Positions 16,819 through 26,482 of a stretch of DNA of 64,000 nucleotides are shown piece by piece (the first letter of the stretch is position 1; each line of letters opens with the position of its first letter). The DNA comes from Pedomonas sp051304405. Lineage in GTDB: Bacteria; Pseudomonadota; Alphaproteobacteria; Sphingomonadales; Sphingomonadaceae. Below the pieces are notes generated by a model. The model was not told where the DNA came from. It saw only the letters and a program-made list of their open reading frames with translations, and searched no databases. The stretch lies in NCBI RefSeq assembly GCF_051304405.1, contig NZ_JBPPGG010000005.1:67736-131735 (forward strand). The letters are read 5' to 3'. A program made the translations under genes and the position numbers.

Positions 16819-19713
16819 ATGACGAGAACATCCCCCGCGCGGCAAAGGGTGGCGCTGAGAGCCGGAGTTGCCGCGGGAGCCCTGATCTGCCTGACCCTGA
16901 TCCCCGGCACGGACGCCCATGCGCAGGAGGCCACGACGGAGACCATCGTGGTGACAGGCTCGCGCATTGCCCGGCCGGATCTGAGCAGCTCCAGCCCGCT
17001 GGCGGTGGTGGGTCAGGAGGAATTCCGGCTGGCGGGCGCGACGAACGTGGAAACCGTTCTCAACGTGCTGCCGCAGGTGATCCCGGGCGAGACATCCTTC
17101 TCCAACAATCCGGGCACAGGTGTGGCGACGGTCGACCTGCGCGGCCTGGAGGAGGAGCGCACGCTCGTTCTGGTCAACGGGCGGCGCTACATCTTCTTCG
17201 ACACCTCCCAACTGGTCGACATCAACAACATCCCCGCCTTCCTGGTCGAGCGTGTGGACGTGGTGACGGGCGGCGCCTCGGCGGTTTACGGCTCGGATGC
17301 CATCGCGGGCGTGGTCAACTTCGTGCTGCGGCAGGACTTCGAGGGGATGGAGCTGGGCGGCACCTATCGCCTCACGGAGCGGGGCGACGGCGAGCGGATT
17401 GATGTCTACGCCACCCTCGGCACGAACTTCGCCGACGACAAGGGCAACATCGTCGCCTACGCCAACTACTACAAGCGGGACACCATCTACCAGAACGCGC
17501 GCCGGTTCTCCCGCACCGCGCTGGTGGACGATGTGGACGTAAACGGCAATCCCGTCCTGGTGGCAGGCGGCAGCTCGACCGTGGCGGGCGGGCGCGTCAC
17601 CCTGCCGGACGCCACACGGCCCGCGACCTTCCCCGGCGACTTCGGCGGCCTGTTCCAGCCGGGCGGCGGGTTCCGGGAATTCATCTACCCGGGCGACCAG
17701 TATAACTATGCGCCGTCCAACTTCCTCATGGTGCCGCAGGAGCGCTGGCTGATCGGCATGCAGGCGCACTATGACGTGACCGACAACATCCGCATCTACA
17801 TGGAAGGCACGTTCGCCAACAACCGCGTCTCGGGCGAACTGGCCCCGACGCCGTTTACGGAGACGGTCGCCATCGATGTGGACAGCCCCTTCCTGTCGCC
17901 CGCCGCGCGCGCCGCCTTCGCGGCGGCGGATGCGGCGGAGACGGGGGCGGATGCGGGAGACGGCTTTGCCAATGCCACCCTGTTCCGGCGCATGAACGAG
18001 GTGGGGCCGCGCCAGAATCTGGACGAACGCAACGCCTGGCGGTTCGTCGGCGGGGTGACGGGCGACGTGGTCAAGGGCTGGACCTACGACGCCTACTACC
18101 TGTTCGCCCGCACCCGCAACAGCCAGATCCAGAACGGCAACATCTCCATCAGCCGCATGCGCTCGGCCCTGCGGACGGAAATCGACCCGGAGACGGGCGC
18201 CCTGCAATGCGCGGACCCCGCGGCGCGGGAGCAAGGGTGCGTGCCGGCCAATGTGTTCGGCGAGGATGCCCTGTCGCCGGAAGCGGCCGACTATCTCGCC
18301 ATCAGCGCCGCCAACAGCGAAATCTCCCAATTGCAGGTGGCGAGCGCCAGCGTCACCGGCGAGCTGTTCGATCTCGGGGCCGGGGCGGTCGGCCTTGCCC
18401 TCGGCGTGGAATGGCGTTCGGTCAAGAGCCAGTTCCTGCCGGATTTCTCGCTGGCCTCGGGCGACGTGAGTGGCTTCAACGCGGGTCAGGCGACATCGGG
18501 CCGCTATTCGGTCAAGGAAGTATTCGGCGAGCTGCGCGTGCCGCTGCTCGCGGAGAAACCCTTCGCCGAGCGTCTCGAGCTGACCGGTGCGGCGCGCTAT
18601 TCCGATTATTCCCTCGATGCGGTGGGCGGCGTCTTTACCTGGGCGGCGGGCGCGGAGTGGGCGCCGATCCGGGATGTCACCCTGCGTGGTCAGTTCCAGC
18701 GGGCCATTCGCGCGCCAAACGTGGATGAGCTGTTTGGCGGGCAGGAACAGGGCTTCCCGCCGGCGAATGATCCGTGTTCCAACCGCACCCCGGAAAACCA
18801 GAACGCCACGGTGCGGGCGCTGTGCATCGCGACCGGCGTTCCGGCCGGGTCGGTCTTCACCTCAGGCGTGCAGCCGGACTCCCAGATCGAGGGGTCCTTC
18901 GGCGGCAACCCGGACCTGAAGGAGGAGAAATCCGACACCTATACCCTCGGTGTCGTGTTCCGGCCGGGCTTCGTGCCCGGGCTCAACGTGACGGTCGACT
19001 ACTACCACATCAAGGTGGACAACTACATCACCGAGCTGGGCGGCGGCCTCAATAACGTGCTCGACCTCTGCTACAACGTGGTGCAGGACGCCAACAATCC
19101 CTACTGCCAGGCTATCCAGCGCAATCCGGGCGGCGATATCGATATCGTTCGCGTCAACAACGCCAACGTGGCGTCGCTGACCACGGCGGGCATCGACCTA
19201 CAGATCGACTACGGGCTCGACCTGGGTTTCGGCCTGTTCGCTGACAACGAAAGCCGCCTGACCCTGTTCTTCCTTGGCACCTGGGTGGACAAATGGACCT
19301 ACACCCCGGTGGTCGAGCTGCCCACCACGATCGATTGCGTCGGGCAGTTCGGCCCCACCTGCGACGATCCTATCCCCGAGTTCCGGTTCACCGCCCGCGC
19401 CACCTGGGCGACGGGGCCCTTGCAGCTCAGTCTGCGCTACCGGTGGGTGGACGCGCTCAAGGATGACCAGATCAAGAATGCGAACACGCCCGCCAGCCAG
19501 CTGGCCAAGCCCAAGCTCGGCGCGCATCACTATTTCGACCTCTCCGCCGTCTACAGCGTCAACGAAGACGTGGAGCTGTCCTTCGGCATCAACAACCTGT
19601 TCGACAACAAGCCGCCGCTGACGGGCGACTCGCAGGAACAGGCCAATACCTTCCCCGGCCTCTATGATGTGCTGGGGCGCGACTATTTCCTGAGCGCGAC
19701 CGTCCGGTTCTGA
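16819..19713 (+). CDS. TonB-dependent outer-membrane receptor 1
   Basis: A 964-residue receptor. A signal peptide (to about residue 35, ending DAHAQ) is followed by the TonB-box-like ETIVVTGSRIARPD, the plug domain (about 45-170, with TVDLRGLEEERTLVLVNGRR and ERVDVVTGGASAVYGSDAIAGVVNFVL) and a 22-strand-type barrel ending in Phe (LSATVRF). It belongs to the large Oar-like receptors of sphingomonads that take up bulky substrates by TonB energy. Four Cys pairs lie in presumed outer loops, matching the pairs in receptors 2 and 3, although the sequence is otherwise clearly diverged from them. The start at 16819 has AAGGAG upstream. The ligand is unknown. Confidence 0.95.
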   Translation: MTRTSPARQRVALRAGVAAGALICLTLIPGTDAHAQEATTETIVVTGSRIARPDLSSSSPLAVVGQEEFRLAGATNVETVLNVLPQVIPGETSFSNNPGTGVATVDLRGLEEERTLVLVNGRRYIFFDTSQLVDINNIPAFLVERVDVVTGGASAVYGSDAIAGVVNFVLRQDFEGMELGGTYRLTERGDGERIDVYATLGTNFADDKGNIVAYANYYKRDTIYQNARRFSRTALVDDVDVNGNPVLVAGGSSTVAGGRVTLPDATRPATFPGDFGGLFQPGGGFREFIYPGDQYNYAPSNFLMVPQERWLIGMQAHYDVTDNIRIYMEGTFANNRVSGELAPTPFTETVAIDVDSPFLSPAARAAFAAADAAETGADAGDGFANATLFRRMNEVGPRQNLDERNAWRFVGGVTGDVVKGWTYDAYYLFARTRNSQIQNGNISISRMRSALRTEIDPETGALQCADPAAREQGCVPANVFGEDALSPEAADYLAISAANSEISQLQVASASVTGELFDLGAGAVGLALGVEWRSVKSQFLPDFSLASGDVSGFNAGQATSGRYSVKEVFGELRVPLLAEKPFAERLELTGAARYSDYSLDAVGGVFTWAAGAEWAPIRDVTLRGQFQRAIRAPNVDELFGGQEQGFPPANDPCSNRTPENQNATVRALCIATGVPAGSVFTSGVQPDSQIEGSFGGNPDLKEEKSDTYTLGVVFRPGFVPGLNVTVDYYHIKVDNYITELGGGLNNVLDLCYNVVQDANNPYCQAIQRNPGGDIDIVRVNNANVASLTTAGIDLQIDYGLDLGFGLFADNESRLTLFFLGTWVDKWTYTPVVELPTTIDCVGQFGPTCDDPIPEFRFTARATWATGPLQLSLRYRWVDALKDDQIKNANTPASQLAKPKLGAHHYFDLSAVYSVNEDVELSFGINNLFDNKPPLTGDSQEQANTFPGLYDVLGRDYFLSATVRF

Positions 19714-20132
19714 TTGCCCCGGATCGGGGCAGGCATCGCGGGGCGCTGGCCGGAGTGGATCCGGCTGGCGCCCTTATGCTGTCTGCTGCGTCGGCACTGC
19801 AACCGGACTGCAACCATTACACGATTCTCGTCAGCTCGGGGGGGTAATCTCTTTCGGGTGCGGAATTTTATTTCAAGCCCATGAGATTGTGTGGGAATAA
19901 GATGACAATGCCGTGCTGAATTTGTCACACCGGCTTCGCTCAATACATCAAAATAGTTGTATCTAGCTTTACTAGACTCTCGTCATCAGCTTGATTGGTC
20001 CCAGACCTAAACGGTGCTTACCAGCGGCGGATGAAATGACCACGCATAACTCGAATACACGTGATTCGGGAAAGGGGGCTCTTGCATTCGCAGCTGCGGT
20101 TTCAAGGATCAATCTAACGGGAGGAGTTCAAG
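19714..20132. other. Intergenic region between receptors 1 and 2
   Basis: About 420 bases, lower in GC than the flanking genes. Just after the receptor stop a GCCCCG/CGGGGC hairpin without a T-run is present. The second half carries AATAGTTGTAT and TTTACTAGA, both also found upstream of receptor 3. No gene is supported here. Confidence 0.6.
19952..19976 (+). promoter_or_regulatory. Shared upstream element of receptor 2
   Basis: AATAGTTGTAT (19952-19962) is followed by TTTACTAGA (19968-19976). Both words recur in the same order upstream of receptor 3. Position and AT content suggest promoter or operator sequence about 160-180 bases before the GTG start. Confidence 0.45.
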
Positions 20133-22949
20133 GTGAGTTCAACCAATTTGGTGCTGCACAGGGCGCTTCTGAAGGCAGGTGTTGCCACTGCGCTCATGGC
20201 AGCGGCATCTCCTGCCATTGCGCAGCAGCAGGCTGAGACCACGACGATGGAGACCATCGTCGTCACCGGTTCGCGCATTGCGCGTCCCGAGCTCCAGGCG
20301 TCGAGCCCGGTTGCGGTTGTGGGCGCGGAGGAATTCAAGTTCTCCGGCGCGACCCACGTGGAAGAGGTGCTGCACGAGCTGCCGCAGGTCATCCCGTCGT
20401 TGGGCGCGACCTCGAACAACCCGGGCGATGGCGTGTCCACCGTCGACCTTCGCGGTCTGGGCGCGACCCGCACCCTCGTGCTGGTCAACGGCCGCCGCTA
20501 CGTCTCCTACGACGAGCAGCAGGTGGTCGACCTCAACACCATTCCGACCGCTCTGATCGAGCGCGTTGACGTGGTGACCGGCGGCCGTTCGGCCGTTTAC
20601 GGTTCGGACGCGATCGCGGGCGTCGTCAACTTCGTCCTGAAGCAGGACTTCGAGGGCGTGCAGGTGGGCGGCAGCTACCGCCTGAACGAGAAGGGCGACG
20701 GCGACACCTACACGGTCGATGGCATCATCGGCGGCAACTTTGCGGACGGCAAGGGCAACATCACCGCCTACATGAGCTACTCTAAGCGCAAGGGGATCAT
20801 GGCCGACGCCCGGTCGTACACCCGCAACGTGCTCTCGGATGACGGCGCCGGCAACATCGAGTTCGGCGGCTCCGCGGTTATTCCGAACGGCCTGATCATC
20901 AACGGCAACGATGCCTGGATTGCCGACAATGGCAACCTGCTGCCGTATGACGGCTCCACCTACAACTACGCGCCGGACAACTATCTGCAGACGCCGAACG
21001 AGCGCTGGTTCATCGGCGCGTTCGCGAAGTACGAGATCAACGAACACGCCGAAGTGTTCGCTGAAATGCAGTACATCAACAGCCGCGCCCAGACCGAACT
21101 GGCACCGACCCCGGTCACGGGCAACTTTGACGTCTCCGTCGACAATCCGTTCCTGACGGAAAGCGCCCGCAACATTCTGCGTGCCATTGACGCCAACGAA
21201 AAGGCCAATGCGAATGCGGGTATCAACCCGAATGACGGCGTTGCCCGTGTGGCGGTCTACCGCCGCATGAACGAGGCGGGTCCGCGCCACCAGCTGGACG
21301 ATCGCAATGCGTTCCGCGCCCTGATCGGTCTGCGCGGCGATATTGCGGCGGGGTGGGCCTACGAGGGCTACTACAGCTACGCCCGCAACCGGAACATCCA
21401 GACCCAGGATGGCAACATTTCCCGCAGCAAGTTCCAGCAAGCGCTGCTGACCAACGGGAATGCCTGCGTCAATACGTCGGGTGGCTGCGTGCCGCTCAAC
21501 ATCTTTGGCCTTGGCGTTGCCAACCCCGACGGCGTGAACTTCGTCACGCTTGGCAGCACCAACCTGAACGAGATCCAGTCGCAGGTGGCCAGCTTCACCG
21601 TGAACAACGGCGAGCTGTTCGACCTGGGCGCTGGCCCGGTCGGTATCGCTCTCGGCGCCGAGTGGCGGTCCGAGCGCGGTTCCTACCGTCCGGACACCTA
21701 CCTGTCATCGGGTGACGTGATCGGCTTCAACGCTGGCGAGCCGACCAAGGGCGGCTACAGCGTGAAGGAGTTCTTCGGCGAGCTTATCGTCCCGCTGCTC
21801 TCCGACCTTCCGGCTGTCCACAAGCTCGAGTTCAACGGCGCTGTGCGTTACGCTGACTACTCCAGCGCGGTGGGCTCGGCCTGGGCGTACTCCGCGGGCC
21901 TGATGTATGCGCCGATCGAGGACATCACCTTCCGCGGCCAGTATCAGCGCGCTGTCCGCGCCCCGACCGTCAACCAGCTGTTCGCTGGCCAGTCGGTGAG
22001 CTTCCCGGCCGCGACCGACCCGTGCCAGACGCCGGAAGCGGCTTCCAACCCGACCCTGCGCCAGACCTGCCTTGCCAACGGTTTCCCGGCGGCCAGCATC
22101 GGCAAGTCTCTGCCGGGTGCCAACTCGCAGATCCAGTCGCGCTTCGGTGGCAACCCGGACCTGCACGAAGAAAAGGCGGACACCTACACCATCGGTGCGG
22201 TGATCCAGCCGCGGTTCCTGCCGCGCTTCTCGCTGACGGTCGACTACTACAACATCAAGATCGAGGACTACATCGCGTCCCCGGGTACGCCGGCCATCAT
22301 CGCCGCCTGCTACGGCAACGCGGACAGCAACTTCACGCCGTATGACCCGGCGATGTGCGCCCTCGCGCCGCGCAACCCGCTTTCGGGTCTGCTGGAGGAT
22401 GTCGTCAACCTGAACGCCAACCTCGGCGAGCTGAAGACCTCGGGTATCGACTTCGAGGCCCGTTACTTCGTCAACGTGCCGTTCGGCGTCGACAACGATG
22501 GCCGCCTCGACTTCCGTCTGTCGGGCACCCGCCTGATCAACTGGAAGCTGAACACCGTTGCTTCGATCCCGAGCCTGCTCATCGAGTGCGATGGCGCGTT
22601 CGGTGCGAACTGCGGAAACGTGTTCCCGAAGTGGCGCTGGAACTTCCGCACCACCTACTCGACCGGCCCGGCGAGCGTGTCGTTCAACTGGCACCACATC
22701 GGCTCGGCTCGGGACGACGACGAGGGCACGACCTACTGGCGTGAGAAGGTGGGCAGCTACGACATCTTCGATCTGGCTGCCAGCTACGAGCTGAACGAGA
22801 CCATCTCGTTCACCGCGGGCGTCAACAACCTGTTCAACCGGAAGCCGCCGCTGATCGGCGACGGCAACAACGAACAGTCCAACACCTATCCGACCACCTA
22901 CGACGTGTTCGGTCGCCAGTACTTCTTCAGCGCCACGGCCAAGTTCTGA
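20133..22949 (+). CDS. TonB-dependent outer-membrane receptor 2 (paralogue of receptor 3)
   Basis: A 938-residue receptor with a GTG start behind GGGAGGAG. It has a signal peptide (ending SPAIAQQQ), the METIVVTGSRIARPEL box, a plug domain with TVDLRGLGATRTLVLVNGRR and VDVVTGGRSAVYGSDAIAGVVNFVL, and a barrel ending YFFSATAKF. By eye about nine residues in ten match receptor 3; differences cluster near residues 225-275, 330-390 and 440-485, which should be outer loops. Cys pairs occur in CVNTSGGC, DPCQT...QTC, CYGNADSNF...MC and ECDGAFGANC. The ligand is unknown. It is probably transcribed alone, since its own terminator follows. Confidence 0.96.
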   Translation: MSSTNLVLHRALLKAGVATALMAAASPAIAQQQAETTTMETIVVTGSRIARPELQASSPVAVVGAEEFKFSGATHVEEVLHELPQVIPSLGATSNNPGDGVSTVDLRGLGATRTLVLVNGRRYVSYDEQQVVDLNTIPTALIERVDVVTGGRSAVYGSDAIAGVVNFVLKQDFEGVQVGGSYRLNEKGDGDTYTVDGIIGGNFADGKGNITAYMSYSKRKGIMADARSYTRNVLSDDGAGNIEFGGSAVIPNGLIINGNDAWIADNGNLLPYDGSTYNYAPDNYLQTPNERWFIGAFAKYEINEHAEVFAEMQYINSRAQTELAPTPVTGNFDVSVDNPFLTESARNILRAIDANEKANANAGINPNDGVARVAVYRRMNEAGPRHQLDDRNAFRALIGLRGDIAAGWAYEGYYSYARNRNIQTQDGNISRSKFQQALLTNGNACVNTSGGCVPLNIFGLGVANPDGVNFVTLGSTNLNEIQSQVASFTVNNGELFDLGAGPVGIALGAEWRSERGSYRPDTYLSSGDVIGFNAGEPTKGGYSVKEFFGELIVPLLSDLPAVHKLEFNGAVRYADYSSAVGSAWAYSAGLMYAPIEDITFRGQYQRAVRAPTVNQLFAGQSVSFPAATDPCQTPEAASNPTLRQTCLANGFPAASIGKSLPGANSQIQSRFGGNPDLHEEKADTYTIGAVIQPRFLPRFSLTVDYYNIKIEDYIASPGTPAIIAACYGNADSNFTPYDPAMCALAPRNPLSGLLEDVVNLNANLGELKTSGIDFEARYFVNVPFGVDNDGRLDFRLSGTRLINWKLNTVASIPSLLIECDGAFGANCGNVFPKWRWNFRTTYSTGPASVSFNWHHIGSARDDDEGTTYWREKVGSYDIFDLAASYELNETISFTAGVNNLFNRKPPLIGDGNNEQSNTYPTTYDVFGRQYFFSATAKF

Positions 22950-22978
22950 TCCCTGGCCCAAGCTGGAAACGTACAGGA

Positions 22979-23006
22979 GCGGCGGGGAGCAATCCCCGCC
23001 GCTTTT
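22979..23006 (+). terminator. Intrinsic terminator of receptor 2
   Basis: GCGGCGGGGA and TCCCCGCCGC pair over a GCAA loop, then TTTT. The same sequence, with its 5' flank, follows receptor 3, showing that the duplicated unit included the terminator. Confidence 0.92.
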
Positions 23007-23510
23007 CTGTTGCCCGGCGTGTGGAGCCGGCGCGCCGCACAGGCCTGCGGGGAGAGAAGCGCATCGCGCTGCCGGCGGCGATCGCCGGATGCAATCGTTT
23101 CATTGCGCGAACTGGCGTTGCGCGGCCGTCAACATTTCATCCGGCAACGAGACTCCGAAATGCCAAATACTGGTCATGCAACATATTGGCGAAATACTCG
23201 TAATAGTTGTATAGAGACTCAATAAATTCCCGCATTAAAATTTTACTAGATAATAACTGCCCGTTACATTGTTGCAATTCTGTGTCTAATGAGCAACAGG
23301 CTGGCAACGTCCCCACACATCGCGCCCGAGCGCTGCTTTACACCGTCTCACCGCTCCGTTTCATTGCTCGCAAGCCGAAAGGCCAGCGGTCCTTCCCAGG
23401 ATGTTTGGACAAGCGGCATTGCCCCTGCATGCCTGCACGGGGCAGCGGCTGCCCGCACACCCAAGGCCAGGGCCGCACTAGCAGGGTAAATTTACGAGAG
23501 GAACTCGGTT
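23007..23510. other. Intergenic region between receptors 2 and 3
   Basis: About 500 bases. GC falls sharply around 23150-23290, as expected for promoter DNA, then rises in a leader that ends with GAGAGGAAC before the GTG. Short open frames exist but have neither a ribosome site nor similarity that I recognise. The shared receptor motifs lie at 23202 and 23242. Confidence 0.6.
23202..23250 (+). promoter_or_regulatory. Shared upstream element of receptor 3
   Basis: AATAGTTGTAT (23202-23212) and TTTACTAGA (23242-23250) repeat the pair found before receptor 2, with wider spacing. An AATAC word also lies 4-5 bases before the first motif in both regions. Confidence 0.45.
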
Positions 23511-26324
23511 GTGAGTCATTCAAACTCGTCCGTTCTCCGGGCGGTGCTGAAGGCCGGTGTCGCGACTGCGATCGTGGCTTCGGCTGTTCCGGCTGTCGCG
23601 CAGGAGCAGTCCGCGTCGATGGACACCATCGTCGTCACCGGTTCGCGCATTGCGCGTCCCGAGCTGCAGGCGTCGAGCCCGGTTGCGGTTGTGGGCGCGG
23701 AGGAATTCAAGTTCTCCGGCGCGACCCACGTTGAAGAGGTGCTGCACGAGCTGCCGCAGGTTGTTCCGTCGTTTGGTGCGACCTCGAACAACCCGGGCGA
23801 TGGCGTGTCCACCGTCGACCTTCGCGGTCTGGGCGCGACCCGCACCCTCGTGCTGGTCAACGGCCGCCGTTACGTCTCCTACGACGAACAGCAGGTGGTC
23901 GACCTCAACACCATTCCGACCGCTCTGATCGAGCGCGTTGACGTGGTGACCGGCGGCCGTTCGGCCGTTTACGGTTCGGACGCGATCGCGGGCGTCGTCA
24001 ACTTCGTTCTGAAGGACGACTTCGAGGGCGTGCAGGTGAGCGGCAACTATCGCCTGAACGAGAAGGGCGACGGCGACACCTACACGGTTGACGGCATCAT
24101 CGGCGGCAACTTTGCGGACGGCAAGGGCAACATCACCGCCTACATGAGCTACTCGAAGCGCAAGGCGATCATGGCCAGCGCCCGCTCGTACACCCGCAAC
24201 GTGCTCGCGGACGACGGCGAGGGCGGCATCTCCCTGGGCGGTTCGTCGGTTCTGCCGCGCGGCCTGTTCATTGCCGGCGACGACGCTTTCATGGGCAGCA
24301 ACGGCACCGACCTGCTGCCGTATGACGACTCCAGCTACAACTACGCGCCGGACAACTACCTGCAGACGCCGAACGAGCGCTGGTTCATCGGTGCGTTTGC
24401 GAAGTACGAAATCAACGAACACGCCGAAGTGTTCGCTGAAATGCAGTACATCAACAGCCGCGCCCAGACGGTGCTGGCGCCGACCCCGGTTTCCGGCAGC
24501 TTCAAGGTCTCCGTCGACAACCCGTACCTGTCGAACGGCGCCCGTGACCTGCTGCGCGGCATCGACGCTCGCGAAGAGCTGGATGCGGACGCCGGCATTG
24601 CGCCGAACGACGGCATCGCCAACCTGGCGATCTACCGCCGCATCACCGAGGCCGGTTCGCGTCACCAGGTGGACGACCGCAACGCGTTCCGCGCCCTGAT
24701 CGGTCTGCGCGGCGACATTGCGGCGGGCTGGGCCTACGAGGGCTACTACAGCTACGCTCGCAACCGGAACATCCAGACGCAGGAAGGCAACATTTCCCGC
24801 AGCCGGTTCCAGCAGGCCCTGCTGACCGACGGCGACAAGTGCTCTGTCACCACCAACGGTTGCGTGCCCATCAACATCTTCGGCGAGGGCACCCTGACGC
24901 CGGAGCAGCTGGCCTTCATCACGGTCCCGAGCACCAACCTGAACGAGATCCAGTCGCAGGTGGCCAGCTTCGTCGTGAACAACGGCGAGCTGTTCGACCT
25001 GGGCGCTGGCCCGGCCGGTATCGCGATCGGCGCCGAGTGGCGCTCCGAGCGCGGTTCCTACCGTCCGGACTTCATGCTCTCGACCGGCGACGTGATCGGC
25101 TTCAACGCCGGCGAGCCGACCAAGGGCGGCTACAGCGTGAAGGAGTTCTTCGGCGAGCTCATCGTCCCGCTGCTCTCCGACCTGCCGGCTGTCCACAAGC
25201 TCGAGTTCAACGGCGCTCTGCGCTACGCTGACTACTCGAACGCGGTGGGCTCGGCCTGGTCCTACTCCGCGGGCCTGATGTATGCGCCGATCGAGGACAT
25301 CACCATCCGCGGCCAGTATCAGCGCGCCGTCCGCGCCCCGACCGTCAACCAGCTGTTCGCTGGCCAGGCCGTGGGCTTCCCGGTCGCGACCGACCCGTGC
25401 CAGACGCCGGAAGCGGCTTCCAACGCGACGCTGCGTCAGACCTGCCTTGCCAACGGCTTCCCCGAGGCTTCCCTCGGCAAGGCCCTGCCGGGCGCCAACT
25501 CGCAGATCGAGTCGCGCTTCGGTGGCAACCCGGATCTGACGGAAGAAAAGGCTGACACCTACACCATCGGTGCGGTGATCCAGCCGCGGTTCCTGCCGCG
25601 CTTCTCGCTGACGGTCGACTACTACAACATCAAGATCGAGGACTACATCGAGTCCCCGGGTACGCCGGCGATCATTGCTGCCTGCTACGGCAACGCGGAC
25701 AACAACTTCACGCCGTATGACCCGGCGATGTGCGCCCTCGCGCCGCGCAACCCGCAGTCCAAGCTGCTGGAGGGTGTCGTCAACCTGAACGGCAACCTCG
25801 GCGAGCTGAAGACCTCGGGTATCGACTTCGAGGCCCGTTACTTCGTCAACGTGCCGTTCGGCGTCGACAATGACGGCCGCCTCGACTTCCGTCTGTCGGG
25901 CACCCGCCTGATCAACTGGAAGCTGAACACCGTGGCTTCGATCCCGAGCCTGCTCATCGAGTGCGATGGCGCGTTCGGTGCGAACTGCGAAAACGTGTTC
26001 CCGAAGTGGCGCTGGAACTTCCGCACCACCTACTCGACCGGCCCGGCGAGCGTGTCGTTCAACTGGCACCACATCGGCTCGGCTCGGGACGACGATGCGG
26101 GCACCACCTACTGGCGTGAGAAGGTGGGCAGCTACGACATCTTCGATCTGGCTGCCAGCTACGAGCTGAACGAGACCATCTCGTTCACCGCGGGCATCAA
26201 CAACCTGTTCGACAAGAAGCCGCCGATGATCGGCGACGGCAACAACGAACAGTCCAACACCTATCCGTCCACGTACGACGTGTTCGGTCGCCAGTACTTC
26301 TTCAGCGCCACGGCCAAGTTCTGA
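23511..26324 (+). CDS. TonB-dependent outer-membrane receptor 3 (paralogue of receptor 2)
   Basis: A 937-residue receptor with a GTG start. Signal peptide (ending VPAVAQEQ), MDTIVVTGSRIARPEL box, plug and barrel are as in receptor 2, with the same C-terminal YFFSATAKF. Long DNA blocks are nearly identical to receptor 2 in the plug and the C-terminal third. The presumed outer loops differ: for example, LGGSSVLPRGLFIAGDD replaces the receptor 2 version, and CSVTTNGC replaces CVNTSGGC. This pattern suggests recent tandem duplication with selection or gene conversion shaping ligand specificity. The four Cys pairs are kept. The substrate is unknown. Confidence 0.96.
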   Translation: MSHSNSSVLRAVLKAGVATAIVASAVPAVAQEQSASMDTIVVTGSRIARPELQASSPVAVVGAEEFKFSGATHVEEVLHELPQVVPSFGATSNNPGDGVSTVDLRGLGATRTLVLVNGRRYVSYDEQQVVDLNTIPTALIERVDVVTGGRSAVYGSDAIAGVVNFVLKDDFEGVQVSGNYRLNEKGDGDTYTVDGIIGGNFADGKGNITAYMSYSKRKAIMASARSYTRNVLADDGEGGISLGGSSVLPRGLFIAGDDAFMGSNGTDLLPYDDSSYNYAPDNYLQTPNERWFIGAFAKYEINEHAEVFAEMQYINSRAQTVLAPTPVSGSFKVSVDNPYLSNGARDLLRGIDAREELDADAGIAPNDGIANLAIYRRITEAGSRHQVDDRNAFRALIGLRGDIAAGWAYEGYYSYARNRNIQTQEGNISRSRFQQALLTDGDKCSVTTNGCVPINIFGEGTLTPEQLAFITVPSTNLNEIQSQVASFVVNNGELFDLGAGPAGIAIGAEWRSERGSYRPDFMLSTGDVIGFNAGEPTKGGYSVKEFFGELIVPLLSDLPAVHKLEFNGALRYADYSNAVGSAWSYSAGLMYAPIEDITIRGQYQRAVRAPTVNQLFAGQAVGFPVATDPCQTPEAASNATLRQTCLANGFPEASLGKALPGANSQIESRFGGNPDLTEEKADTYTIGAVIQPRFLPRFSLTVDYYNIKIEDYIESPGTPAIIAACYGNADNNFTPYDPAMCALAPRNPQSKLLEGVVNLNGNLGELKTSGIDFEARYFVNVPFGVDNDGRLDFRLSGTRLINWKLNTVASIPSLLIECDGAFGANCENVFPKWRWNFRTTYSTGPASVSFNWHHIGSARDDDAGTTYWREKVGSYDIFDLAASYELNETISFTAGINNLFDKKPPMIGDGNNEQSNTYPSTYDVFGRQYFFSATAKF

Positions 26325-26352
26325 TCCTGGCCAAAGCTGGAAACGTACAGGA

Positions 26353-26383
26353 GCGGCGGGGAGCAATCCCCGCCGCTTTTTTT
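26353..26383 (+). terminator. Intrinsic terminator of receptor 3
   Basis: The same GCGGCGGGGA/TCCCCGCCGC stem with GCAA loop as after receptor 2, here followed by seven T residues. Confidence 0.93.
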
Positions 26384-26482
26384 ATGCCGGCTGTCGAGTG
26401 CGTGCGGCGCGGCCGGGGCGCGCGGCTGCCGCTGTTTCTGTCCTGGGACGGTGTGTGTGGAGCGGGAGCGGCCTGCCTGGCC

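Noticed and set aside
23520..26366. A 948-codon antisense frame covering receptor 3, with a parallel one under receptor 2
   Set aside because: Both arise because the duplicated receptor genes share codon bias; conservation is explained by the receptors, not by a second coding strand.
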